Assembly (NCBI RefSeq): GCF_022965805.1
Contig: NW_027330958.1
Coordinates: forward strand, 36,001 to 100,000
Direction: 5' to 3'
From: Primulina eburnea
Lineage: Eukaryota > Streptophyta > Magnoliopsida > Lamiales > Gesneriaceae
Length of the DNA: 64,000 nt
Position numbers and translations under genes: made by a program. Positions within the stretch are counted from its first letter, which is position 1, and each line of letters opens with the position of its first letter. This document shows, piece after piece, positions 47,411-58,900 of the stretch. The notes under the pieces are model-generated. The model saw only the letters and a list, made by a program, of their open reading frames with translations. It searched no databases and had not been told where the DNA came from.

Positions 47411-50202
47411 TGTAACGAACCGTATTCTACACTACTTAAAATTTGCGGAAGAATTAAAAATTTTCTTAAATAAAAACATTCATACGGTCGTCACTCAACA
47501 TTCATAAAAATAAATCTCACCATCATCCGTCACCAATAAAATTTTGCTAAAGTAAACTGTCTCAAAACGTCTCACGTTCAAATCAAAACATCAGAGTATT
47601 TTAAAAATTTGCATAAACATAAACTTGCGGTCCTCGGGTTTAGCCTGCCACTCAGCCCAAGCCTGCCCCTTGGTCATCACCTCCTGTCTCCTCAACATAG
47701 TCACCTGCATCGATCAAGTCTAGTGAGTCTAAAGACTCAACACGTATAAACTGGAATAACGAGTACTACATATTAAGGTCGCATGCAACTTTAAAATAGG
47801 ACATACATAATTTGAAACTTGAACTTGCGCATTAAAACTTGAACATACGTACATACATACTACGACGTGCCATAACTTAAACTTTTCATAAACATGCTGC
47901 ATACTTGAACATACTTTAACATACATAACTTCATCATTTGCGTAGAGGATGTTTCAAAGCGAGTGACCCGTAACATAAATGAGCCTGATCAGACTATACC
48001 ACAGTACTGGGCTGACAAGGACATATCCGTTGCCGCATACATAAGATCCCTGTTCATAATTTAACAGGCCAGTTGATCCACGTTCATAATTTAACGCTTC
48101 ACAACCACGATCTAACCCGTTCATAATTTAACGGGCGGATTGGTCCCCGTTCATAATTTAACGCTTTCCAATCCTAACATAATTTGGTCACAAGACATTT
48201 AGCATACCTCGAAAACTTAAAATATTTTATTGCACGTCAACATACTTACTTGGCGTTGAGGGATTCGTTGGACTTTGACTGGGGCCGTTGCTGCAACATA
48301 CTAACATAAACTTGTATACTTAACTCACATAACTTAACGTAGAAATCATACTTACTCTCGAGCTCGATCATTACTTAGGACGTTCTAACATTTCCCATGA
48401 CACGACCTTGATAATCCTTGCACTAAGTCATGACATCGACCTCAAAACAAACTATAATATTTTTCCCAAATATAGAAGAACACGGACCCCGTGCCTACAT
48501 CCGTGTAGGGGTCCGTGTAGGTACTGGAAGTATACACCGAAAGGAAGCAAAGGCACTGACCCCGTGTCAGGGTCCGGGTGAGGGTCCGTGTAGGCACTGG
48601 AAAAAGACACTAAGTGAAACCCAAAGGCACGGACCCCGTGCCCTCATCCGTGTAGGGGTCCGTGTAGATACTGGAAAAAGACTCCGAGAAGACAACAAAG
48701 GCATGGACCTCGTGACAGGGTCCGTGTACAGGTCCGTGTACCCACTGTGATCGCGAACTTACGAAAATTCTGAACACCCAATGCTTATTCTTCTAGACTC
48801 GGTTATACGGACCAAGCACCGACACCTCGAGACTCATCCTAGCATACCACAACATAAATCCAAATTGTTCAAACGTTTCAAAACAACAGTGTTCGCTCTA
48901 CGACACACACAACCCAAAATACGGCAATTGACATCAAACCGTTTCCTACGACTTCTAATTAGTTCGAGTGCCTATCGACATGAAACGTAACCTCAAAAAC
49001 ACTCTTAACATCATTACTAACATACCCGTACGCAGCAACGATCGCCCGTCGATTTCCAACGAAGCCTGCAACTTAAAACTTCAAGAAACGTATCAATAAC
49101 AAAATTTTCTGAAAATTTCAGCTTGCGCAGTCGCACGGAAAATATCATAACTCACTCCATTTTCGTCCAAAAATTTCGAATCATATATCAAATCGAAGGT
49201 ATCGAAAAGTTCTACGTTTTTGCCGTTGAAAGTTTTCCCAAAATATGAACATAAAAATCGCAGTATTGACATGAAAAGTAAAAACGAGTTTTAGATCTAA
49301 AAATTTTCCTTCGAAATTGATCCGATTCATGATCCGCTCAAACTGCTATCATCATACATAACTTTTACGCATAAAAATCGACACAACGCATAATATGACT
49401 TGATCGACACAGCAAGAACAGAATATACGTGCCTTTTTGATGATAACGTTATCGAAAGACGACTCCGAAGCGGAGATAGAGAGAGGCTTGGTCCGGGACG
49501 AATGTGACACCGATTTCTTGCAATAAAACCCACCAAAAACCCGATGGAAGGACAAGGGGAAGGGGCGGCTGCTATACTCCTCAAAAACCCTAGCTTTTGC
49601 TCTCATAAATAATAAAAATTCTGATTTGTGAATGTGTGTGTGTGTTAACCGATTTTTAGTGTGTGTAAAAGTGTGTTGGTGTGTGTGTGCGTGTGTTTTA
49701 AATATTTAGGAGACTAACTTGCTAATTAAAATAATTACTAAACTAATCTAAAATGCTAGTCTCCCCCAAATAATAAAACCTCTACAAAAAGAAATACTAA
49801 TTTTACTCACTTTTAAATAAAATTCTTTAATTAAAATATAACACACACCATACTAGACTTTAAAAGTTCTAAAATCATAAACTCACAAAATAATTAATTT
49901 AGGATTCAAAAATGCTAAAACTTACTAAATTAATTAAAATGCCCCCAAACTCAACTTAAAATAAAATACCATATTTTAACTGGTCACAATCGTCACCGGT
50001 CTCTTCCTCGATCTCGCCTCGAATAATCGCCTGAATCATTAAGCTCGAAAGACATTTTAACGTGCATCACATAAACATAAATAATTTAAAATAATGCATT
50101 TAAATAAATCATGCATCGCCAAAACTCATTTAAATTTAATTTAGATGATTTAATAATTAGATGAATGCATGGGTTATACGTGTATTAAATTTGGGCACTA
50201 CA
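47411..50202 (-). repeat. E3 5' LTR
   Basis: 2,792 bp direct repeat of 39716-42504. Differences noticed include acagggacg/acaaggaca, cactg/cgttg, a longer TG tract near 49680, and an A-run and a T-run length change. It drives minus-strand transcription of the element by inference; I did not pin down a TATA box. It contains the same palindromic arrays as the 3' LTR. Confidence 0.92.
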
Positions 50203-50418
50203 GCAAATCTGCCAAAGATATTCTTTTAAAAGATGTTAAAGTAATAGCATCTAAACAAATATTTGCTAGATGGCAAGCAATATTAGCTTGTTTCGATTTT
50301 GATATTGAACATATTTCTGGAAAATCTAATTCTTTACCAGATTTTCTAACTAGAGAATTCTTGCAGGGATCAGCCTTGGAAGACAGTCTTAAAAAGACCA
50401 GCCACCGGGAAGAAGCCC

Positions 50419-51612
50419 ATGAATAAACCACCTTTCAAAAGAGGTGCTACAGTTCCTCAGTCAAATATGGCTAACACAGAGGAAGAAAAGTTTGATCCAA
50501 TTAAAGAATTTGCAGAAGATCCTACTGCGTATGAAATACATTATTATAATAATGCTATATTTGCTTTAAAGGGATCAAAAGAGGAATTAAAATATCCTTA
50601 TCTAATTTCAGGATGTCTTAATTGCTGTCCTGTTGACAAAGACCTAAAAGGTCTATCCCCAATTCATATAGCTCAAAGCTATTTAATTAAAGATTTACAA
50701 CCCATATTGGGGAGAAAAACTCGTGATTATTTTGAAACAATTCTAGTCGAAACTGGCTCAGTTGAAATCCAACATATGGATCGCAATCGCGATTACGCTT
50801 TTTCTAAAATGATAATAAAAAAGATTATCCCAGCTGCTAATTGGGGTTTACCCCTTGGACAAGCACGTCAATTAAACACCTTTCAGGCAATGCCTAATAT
50901 GTTTAATTACCATGATTATATCATGGCTTGGGATATCATTGTTTTATATGAAAATTCTCAAAGAAAACATTCATGGTGGGTAAAATTCCAATTAGATGAT
51001 ATTCATCAATTTATACCAATTTGGTTTAAAACTTTTTTCTTCTCATGGGGGGTAATGCCCTCTATTCTTCCGAGAAATGTTAAAAACATATGGAATAAAT
51101 TTTTAAATGCAAATACACAGTTTGATGGTTTAACAGCCATATTACAATTCGCCGTTAACTACAATGTTCCTTGGATTATTCGATGGGAATATGGATTACA
51201 GGATATGGCTAAAGAGAAATTTGATCTCAAATATACCTCTACTTTCTTAATCAGAAAAGTTCTCATTAAATGGTGGGGTAAAGAAGATTTCTTTGCAGAA
51301 GGCAAAGTATATGACCGTCAAGGGGTAATAGCTCTGGGAGTTGCCAGAGAAACCATGAAGAATTTAAATCATGATACCCCAACACAAACAACACTGTTAA
51401 AAGAAATTTTCCAACATCTTGATAAAGATACCATTACTTCAATGTTTACTGAAGTATTTGGAGAAAAATCAAATCTGTCAACACAAGAATCTACTTCTTC
51501 TAAAGGAAAAGAGAAAATGGAGGATGATACTCCAATGAAAGATCAGGATAATTTGCAAGACGCTCAGGACCCGTATGAGGAAGATGACATATATGCATTA
51601 TTGAATGCATGA
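50419..51612 (+). CDS. Copy E: complete ORF2, function unknown
   Basis: A 397-codon ORF on the plus strand, starting at an ATG inside the last codons of ORF1 (8-nt overlap). It differs from the copy D protein at only a few places, for example KEIFQHL for KELFQHL, GEKSN for GKKSN and PMKDQ for PMTDQ. It has the same aromatic-rich core (HSWWVKFQ, PIWFKTFF) and acidic, Ser/Thr-rich C-terminal tail ending DDIYALLNA. I recognise no domain. Preservation of an open frame in two separated copies suggests the source virus needed it. Confidence 0.8.
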   Translation: MNKPPFKRGATVPQSNMANTEEEKFDPIKEFAEDPTAYEIHYYNNAIFALKGSKEELKYPYLISGCLNCCPVDKDLKGLSPIHIAQSYLIKDLQPILGRKTRDYFETILVETGSVEIQHMDRNRDYAFSKMIIKKIIPAANWGLPLGQARQLNTFQAMPNMFNYHDYIMAWDIIVLYENSQRKHSWWVKFQLDDIHQFIPIWFKTFFFSWGVMPSILPRNVKNIWNKFLNANTQFDGLTAILQFAVNYNVPWIIRWEYGLQDMAKEKFDLKYTSTFLIRKVLIKWWGKEDFFAEGKVYDRQGVIALGVARETMKNLNHDTPTQTTLLKEIFQHLDKDTITSMFTEVFGEKSNLSTQESTSSKGKEKMEDDTPMKDQDNLQDAQDPYEEDDIYALLNA

Positions 51613-51907
51613 GCTGGATGTCACTAAAGATAGTGGATGAAAGGCAAGCAATCACGGGACTTATAGTCTTTGTAATAAAGTATGTAGTATTGTGGTGCAT
51701 TATTAAGTGTGAGTTTTACTTTTCACGTGTCATGTTTTTATTTGTGTAAGCACTGTAACTAGTATGTATTGCTTTGCTATTTAAGGAGTCGACTCCCTTT
51801 GTGATCGACACACCAAAATTCTCTACTACTTTCTCATAATAAGAGTTTCGAAGATTTCTCCAGTTCTTGAGTTCTCAGTTTCAAGTTTCATCATTTCATG
51901 TAAGTTT
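51613..51907 (+). promoter_or_regulatory. Viral promoter-like region of copy E
   Basis: It contains AATAAA at 51674-51679, a G-box CACGTG at 51724-51729, a TATA-like ctatttaag at 51777-51785 and a 12-base palindrome ggagtcgactcc at 51785-51796 immediately after it. RNA would be expected to start about 25-35 bases after the TATA-like box, near 51810. The same block is present in the leaders of copies D and G. The assignment is inferred from position upstream of the leader ORF and PBS. Confidence 0.65.
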
Positions 51908-52147
51908 ATGTCATACGATTATATTTATGATCCTCCATTTGATTATATTATGCCGTCTGCAAATTATTTGAAAATCTTAAAAAAGAAGATTAAATTAATT
52001 AATAATCAAATTAAAAATCTTGAAGATCGATTAAAAGATCCAGAGATAAATCCTGTTTATAAACAGTGGTTTGTTCATCCACATTTGGAAAGGTCCAAGA
52101 TTACCTTAAAGGCATTTGAGAAGCAGAGCTCACAGCTTGCTGCTTAA
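51908..52147 (+). CDS. Copy E small leader ORF (79 aa)
   Basis: An ATG-initiated 79-codon ORF between the promoter-like block and the PBS. It starts MSYDYIYDPPFDYIMP and ends SSQLAA, with a Lys-rich heptad-like segment in the middle. No homology is recognised. Virion-associated proteins of some Caulimoviridae are small coiled-coil proteins, so that role is conceivable, but pararetroviral leaders also carry regulatory uORFs. It ends 83 bases before the PBS. Confidence 0.55.
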   Translation: MSYDYIYDPPFDYIMPSANYLKILKKKIKLINNQIKNLEDRLKDPEINPVYKQWFVHPHLERSKITLKAFEKQSSQLAA

Positions 52148-52428
52148 AATTGAAGATTTGAAGAATAAAGATTAAATTTATCTTTAGTTAAATTGAGATT
52201 AAATCTCGTGTATTTGTAACAGTGTAAAAGTGGTATCAGAGCCATTGTAATTGGAGAAATTCTTCAGAAATTAATACAAGTTATTCTTCTGTTACGATCT
52301 TATTCTTTTATTCTGTAAGGAAGAAGGTAGTTATACCCAGGAGAAATCCTTAAGTCGGGTTCCATAAGACCTGTAAAGCCAAAGGGTAAGGCAGGGTAAA
52401 GCCTTGACAGTATCTACCATATTCTTGA
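52148..52428 (+). promoter_or_regulatory. Leader of copy F with PBS and possible poly(A) signal
   Basis: The PBS core tggtatcagagcc is at 52231-52243. An AATAAA at 52164-52169 lies downstream of the inferred RNA start, where Caulimoviridae often have their polyadenylation signal so that the RNA is terminally redundant; this use is inferred. The rest, up to the ORF1 start, holds no gene. Confidence 0.7.
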
Positions 52429-55420
52429 ATGGATAAATTAATACGATCTTTTACGAAGAATAAATCTTCAAGTAGTAATACTAAGAACAAAGAGTTAATT
52501 ATTTCTGAAAATTTCGAGAAAAATATTCAAAACTGGAAAATACCAACATCTTCTAATATGAAGATTTATAGATCTAATGGATTTAATTTTAAATCCGACT
52601 ATATTATTAAAACAATTGAAGAAGCAATTCCTCTAAAAGGAGGATACGACTCATTTAGTTTATTATCTCAAAACCTTGTTAATATTCACAAGCAAAATTA
52701 CAAATTTATGCATTTGGGAATGATACAAGTAGGTTTAAAACCTCTTACCAGATTAGGTCTAAATACTTCAGCTTTAATCTTAGTAAGAGATCAAAGGCAT
52801 AATAAATTCGAAGATTCCTTATTAGGAATAGTAGAATCTTCATTATGCGAAGGACCAATACATTTTAGTTGTTTCCCTAATTTTCCAATTTCTCTTTCTG
52901 ATCCAAATATCATGAAAGCCCTCACTTTAAATATAAAAACTGAAGGTTTTGATATGATAGATGGAACAGAAAATGTTGTTCTATTATATAGAATTTGTTA
53001 CAAAGTCATGAATTCAACGATATCCAATTTTAGAATCAATACTAATCAAATTAGTTCAAAAAGAGGAGAAACTACTCTTTTCATAACTGATATTACTAAA
53101 AGTAATATTATGATTCCTAAAACAATTAATTGGAGTCAAGTTACTCTGCCAGAAATCTGGAAAATGGAAAGTATAGCCCCTTCTTTAAAAGAAGAATCTA
53201 GAAAACTAGAAAGTATAATTCAATATGTTGATGGAGATGTCGAAATAAAATTCTCATCTCAAAGACATTTACGAATTAAACTTCCTGAAGAAAGTAGAAA
53301 TTCTACTTCTTCTATATCTGATTTTGAAAAAATTAGTATATCTGGTCTTCAAAAGACTAATGATAATGTATCTCATCCAGAATATAAAGTAGATATTCCT
53401 GAATCTAGTACGTCTAGATTTCAACGAAGTTATTCTGTTAATAATAAAAAATCAAATTCTCCTACTTTTTCTGATATGGGATATAATGTTATGGTTATTA
53501 ATAATAACTCTATCCAAAAGAGTTTAGATAAGATTAAAAATCTTAATAAGAAAAAATGGTTTTTAAGTTGTTTAAATTCAAAACAACAAACATTATATGT
53601 TTCAAGATACTTAGAATGGATTGAAGAAACTAAATTAAATTTAGATTTTTTCAAATGGATGGAAAATTTATATTTTCCAGCAAGGAATAAAATATTTCCA
53701 AATTTTAAAGATGAGTCTTTTATAAATACTCTTGAATCAACATATAAATTATATGTTCATGAAACTGGAGAAGAATCTTTTGAGATTCATCCTCCTTTTA
53801 CTACTTTACAAATTAAAAAGGGTAATAAAGAAATATATGCTGCCCCTATAAAATCAGAAATAGGGCATGGTAATTTTGACCATATTATTCAACAGAATAA
53901 TTTTACCAATCTTACTCTACATTCTTTAAGAAATCAGACTACTAGAATAGAAGAGATTTTATCAAAATCCAAACAAGGAAATTCTAGTGGTGAAAGTTCA
54001 AAAACTTTGATGATAAAACCTCCTCCTAATCTTAAAAAAGAAAATTTTCTTTTAAGTTCTAAAAAAGATGATGATTTTATGGAAGGTTTAATAGATCGAT
54101 TACAAAAAATTAATATTAAAGAAAAAGGTTCTATTTCGGTAATTACCAAATCTGAACAACTAGATAATATTTCTAGTTCGTCAGAAGATGAAATGCAGAT
54201 TAATAAAATGCATAAAGTATCAATTGTAAAACCTTTTTATAAAAAGGCTACACCTGTTGATCTTCAAATTGAAGACAAAAAAGATTACGTTCAGTTTAAT
54301 GGGGAAGCCATTACTGAATGGAATATAGATGGAAAATCTGAATATCAGATTAAAACTATTATTAAACAAATGTTAATATATTCTTCTGCGGCAAAGATAA
54401 AAGGTAATAATGATAGGCAAATTGCTCAAGCCATTATTACTGGTTTCACAGGCCAACTTCAAGGTTGGTGGGATTTTTATCTTTCTAAAGAAGCAAAGAA
54501 TAAAATTCTAAACTCTTTTATAGTTGATCTTAATGGAAGAGAAGAGTCAGATGCTGTAAATACACTTATTTATACAATTTTATCTAATTTTATTGGAGCT
54601 AATGAACTCCAATTAGATAGATCTCAAGAACAATTAATGAATTTGAGATGCCCAACACTATCTGAATTCAGATGGTATAAAGATGTTTTTATGACTAAGG
54701 TTTTAACTAGAAATGATTGCAATGCAAATTTCTGGAAAGAAAAATTTATTTCTGGACTTCCAGTTCTTTTTGCTGAAAGAGTAAAAAATAGATTAAAATC
54801 TAAATCTCCAACAAATTCCATAGATTGGAACATTCTTACTTACGGAGATTTATCTGCAGAAATAACTGCAGAAGGAATTAATCTTTGCAATGATATCAAG
54901 TTAAAAAGACAACTTGATATGCAAAAAGAAGAAAATAGAAATATTATTGGTGATTTTTGTGAGCAAATAGGCTTTCAACCAATACAATATCCTAAAAGGG
55001 ATAAGAAAAAGAAAAGATTTCCTTTTAAAAAGAAAAACCATTATATAAAAGATAAAGAAAAATCTAAAAAATATTCTAAGAAAAAGTTTAAAAAACCTAT
55101 AAAAAATGACTCTACTAAAGTTCCAGTATGCTGGAAGTGTGGAAAGATTGGACATAAAGCTAATAAGTGTTATGTCAAGAAAAAGATTAATAATCTCAAT
55201 ATAAACAATGATTTAAAAGAATCATTGATAAATATTCTTCTTAATACAGAAGAAAATCTAAAGGAAAAAGATTTTTATATCAATATTATTGATAATGAAT
55301 TATCTGAATATTCTAACAGTAGTACAGATAATGATTCTGAAATATCAGAAAATAAAATTTGCAATCCAGATTGTGATTGTGATACATGTCTCATAAATTT
55401 TATGGGATTAGAAATCAATG
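52429..55420 (+). pseudogene. Copy F: ORF1 polyprotein, truncated after the coat region
   Basis: The frame is open from the ATG at 52429 through the movement domain, coat region, zinc knuckle and Cys cluster to about residue 997 (LEINV), where sequence switches to ORF2 in the opposite orientation. Nine junction-encoded residues and a stop follow. Protease, RT and RNase H are absent. Variants such as LKEKD for LQEKD and an Asp in QIEDKK are seen; the first is shared with copy G. Confidence 0.9.
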
Positions 55421-55969
55421 TTTTCTTTGAGAATTTTCATATAAAACAATGATATCCCAAGCCATGATATAATCATGGTAATTAAACATATTAGGCATTG
55501 CCTGAAAGGTGTTTAATTGACGTGCTTGTCCAAGGGGTAAACCCCAATTAGCAGCTGGGATAATCTTTTTTATTATCATTTTAGAAAAAGCGTAATCGCG
55601 ATTGCGATCCATATGTTGGATTTCAACTCAGCCAGTTTCGACTAGAATTGTTTCAAAATAATCACGAGTTTTTCTCCCCAATATGGGTTGTAAATCTTTA
55701 ATTAAATAGCTTTGAGCTATATGAATTGGGGATAGACCTTTTAGGTCTTTGTCAACAGGACAGCAATTAAGACATCCTGAAATTAGATAAGGATATTTTA
55801 ATTCCTCTTTTGATCCCTTTAAAGCAAATATAGCATTATTATAATAATGTATTTCATACGCAGTAGGATCTTCTGCAAATTCTTTAATTGGATCAAACTT
55901 TTCTTCCTCTGTGTTAGCCATATTTGACTGAGGAACTGTAGCACCTCTTTTGAAAGGTGGTTTATTCAT
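55417..55969 (-). pseudogene. Copy G: ORF2 N-terminal fragment
   Basis: ORF2 read from the ATG at 55969 leftward to the inverted junction at 55417-55420, about 184 residues (to ENSQRKH). A single-base change creates an in-frame TGA near 55626-55628, after VETG, so it is broken twice. It overlaps ORF1 of copy G by 8 nt. Confidence 0.85.
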
Positions 55970-58900
55970 GGGCTTCTTCCCGGTGGCTGGTCTTTTTAAG
56001 ACTGTCTTCCAAGGCTGATCCCTGCAAGAATTCTCTAGTTAGAAAATCTGGTAAAGAATTAGATTTTCCAGAAATATGTTCAATATCAAAATCGAAACAA
56101 GCTAATATTGCTTGCCATCTAGCAAATATTTGTTTAGATGCTATTACTTTAACATCTTTTAAAAGAATATCTTTGGCAGATTTGCAATCAACTCTTAATA
56201 AAAATTTCTTATTTAAAAGATCACTTTCAAATTTTGTAATACATTTAACAATTGAAAGAATTTCTTTCTTTATTGTAGAATAATTCTTTTGAGTATTATT
56301 CCAAGTTCCAGAAGTATATCTTACAAGAATTTCTTTAGATGTATTATTTAATTGTTGTTTAAGTATTCCTCCATATCCAATATCAGAGGCGTCTGTTTCA
56401 ACTATTTTGAATGCTTCAGGATTAGCAATAGATAAACAAGGGAGTTCTTTAACTCTTTCTTTTATTTTTTGTATTGCTAAAGTATGACTATTAGTCCATG
56501 GTTGAGGATTTTTCTTCAACCTTTGAAATAATAATTTACAATCTTGAGCGAGATCTTTATAAAAATCTCCTATATAATTAAGACTTCCAAGAAATCTTTG
56601 TAATTGATTTACATCAGTAATTTTATCAGGAAATTTATCAGCAAAAACAATTGCTCTTTCAATAGGAATTATTATTCCATTTTCAATATAATGTCCTAAG
56701 AATTTTATCTTAGTTTGAAAAAGTTTTACTTTTTTCTGATTTACTGCCAAACCAGCTTTTTTAGTAACTTGAATAAATATATTTAAATGTTTAAAATGCT
56801 GATCAATATTATCAGAATATATAAGGACATCATCTATATATACAATAATATAATCTGTATAAGAATTATAAATTTCATTCATTATATTTTGGAATTCCAT
56901 TGGAGCATTTTTTAATCCAAATGGCATTACATTCCATTCGTAATGGCCAAATGGTACAGTAAAAGCTGTTTTATATTTATCTTCTTCTTTTAGAAGAATT
57001 TGATAAAATCCTGATTTTAAATCAAAAGAAGAGAATACTTTTCCTTTAAATAATCTATTTAGTAAATCTCTTTTATTTGGTAATGGATGCTTTATCCATT
57101 TTAATGCTTTATTAAGTGGTTTATAATTGATAACAAGTCTTGGAGCTCCTCTTTCAATTTCGGCAGCATTTTCAACATAGAAAGCTGGGCAACTCCAAGG
57201 ACTATTACTTGGTCTGATTAACTCTTTTTTAAGAAGACTATCAATTTCTTCTTTGCAATAATTTAAAAGTCTAGGCCCCATTGCTATAGGCCTTGCTTTT
57301 GTAGGAATTTTATTCTCAGAAAAATCATCTGTATAAGGAAGACTGACTTGATGTTTTTCCCTATTCCAAAAGGCATTAGGAACATCAGCGCATATCTCTT
57401 TAGATATGATTTCTGAAATAATTTTTATTTTTTCCTGAATTTTATCAGATTTTAACTTATCTTTAATATTTTTAAAGAGAATTTCATCTTTTAATGAAGT
57501 AATAAAATTTTCTTTATTACTAACTATTTTTTGTAAAATATTTATAGATTTTGAAACTGGTATTGTTGTGAATGGGAAAAATAAATCATTACCTTTAATG
57601 TTGGTATATAAACCCTTTTCATTAATTTTATTAATAGGAAACAACATTTGGAAAAATGGAGTTCCTAAAATCACAGGAGTAGATATATTTTTAATGAGAA
57701 TAAAAGTTGTATTTAAACAAACTCCAGAGTTACATATTGCCACATCAGACAATTTGTAATTAACTATAAGAGGTTGCTTATTAGCAGCAGTGATAAATTG
57801 AGTAGTCTTTTTATAATATTTAGACGGAACAATTCCTTCACTGATGCAATTTACATCAGCTCCTGTATCTAATAATGCTTCAATAGTAATTTTAAATTTT
57901 TTGTTAATAATTAATGTTACTTTTGAGTACCATTTTTGAGAAATAATCTGATCAATTTTATTGATCCATACCATTTGATTTATTTCTTGATCATCATCAT
58001 TTTTTGGTAAAATATCTTCTTCTTCTTCTTCCTCAGAAGTAGAATCTTTGTCCCAAGTATTATTATTAATACTAAGAGTATTTACTCTTTCTTTTAAATA
58101 TTTTATCTCAGATTTTATCTGATCTATTTCTCCTTTTAATTCAGAAATAGTAGGCTCTCTTTCTTTTTGTTTGGCCTTTTCTAATATTTTATTATAAGAA
58201 TATAATTCATGTTCTTGTACAGTATTTTGTACAAGTTTAGTCGGCTTGTGATTTGCCATATTTAAATAATGTTCTATAGCTTTTCTTTTTTCTATAGGGT
58301 CCTTTATTTGATCTATGAGATCTAAAATGAAAGTTTCTTCATTTGATATGACATTGATTTCTAATCCCATAAAATTAATGAGACATGTATCACAATCACA
58401 ATCTGGATTGCAAATTTTATTTTCTGATATTTCAGAATCATTATCTGTACTACTGTTAGAATATTCAGATAATTCATTATCAATAATATTGATATAAAAA
58501 TCTTTTTCCTTTAGATTTTCTTCTGTATTAAGAAGAATATTTATCAATGATTCTTTTAAATCATTGTTTATATTGAGATTATTAATCTTTTTCTTGACAT
58601 AACACTTATTAGCTTTATGTCCAATCTTTCCACACTTCCAGCATACTGGAACTTTAGTAGAGTCATTTTTTATAGGTTTTTTAAACTTTTTCTTAGAATA
58701 TTTTTTAGATTTTTCTTTATCTTTTATATAATGGTTTTTCTTTTTAAAAGGAAATCTTTTCTTTTTCTTATCCCTTTTAGGATATTGTATTGGTTGAAAG
58801 CCTATTTGCTCACAAAAATCACCAATAATATTTCTATTTTCTTCTTTTTGCATATCAAGTTGTCTTTTTAACTTGATATCATTGCAAAGATTAATTCCTT

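Larger units (their letters stand above)
39716..50202 (-). mobile_element. E3: near-intact Ty3/gypsy chromovirus-type retrotransposon
   Basis: A 10.5-kb element transcribed on the minus strand: 5' LTR 47411-50202, PBS, gag, a candidate intron, pol, polypurine tract and 3' LTR 39716-42504. Gag and pol are open. The pol order protease-RT-RNase H-integrase and the chromodomain-like tail ([19 protein letters not shown]) point to a Tekay/Del-like chromovirus. By eye the LTRs differ at about 18 substitutions and four small indels in about 2,790 bp, so the insertion is fairly young but older than E2. Confidence 0.93.
36127..50426 (+). pseudogene. Copy E: ORF1 polyprotein, 5'-truncated and split by E3
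   Basis: Viral ORF1 on the plus strand from about residue 526 (directly after the solo LTR) to the natural stop at 50426, interrupted by E3 (39716-50202) at about residue 1721 in RNase H. It has a nonsense codon at 38813-38815 (TGA after KWIKHP) at the start of the RT. Otherwise the coat region, zinc knuckle, protease DTG, YIDD and RNase H TDAS are recognisable. The N-terminal movement domain is absent because the plus-strand sequence left of the solo LTR jumps to the PBS region. Confidence 0.9.
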
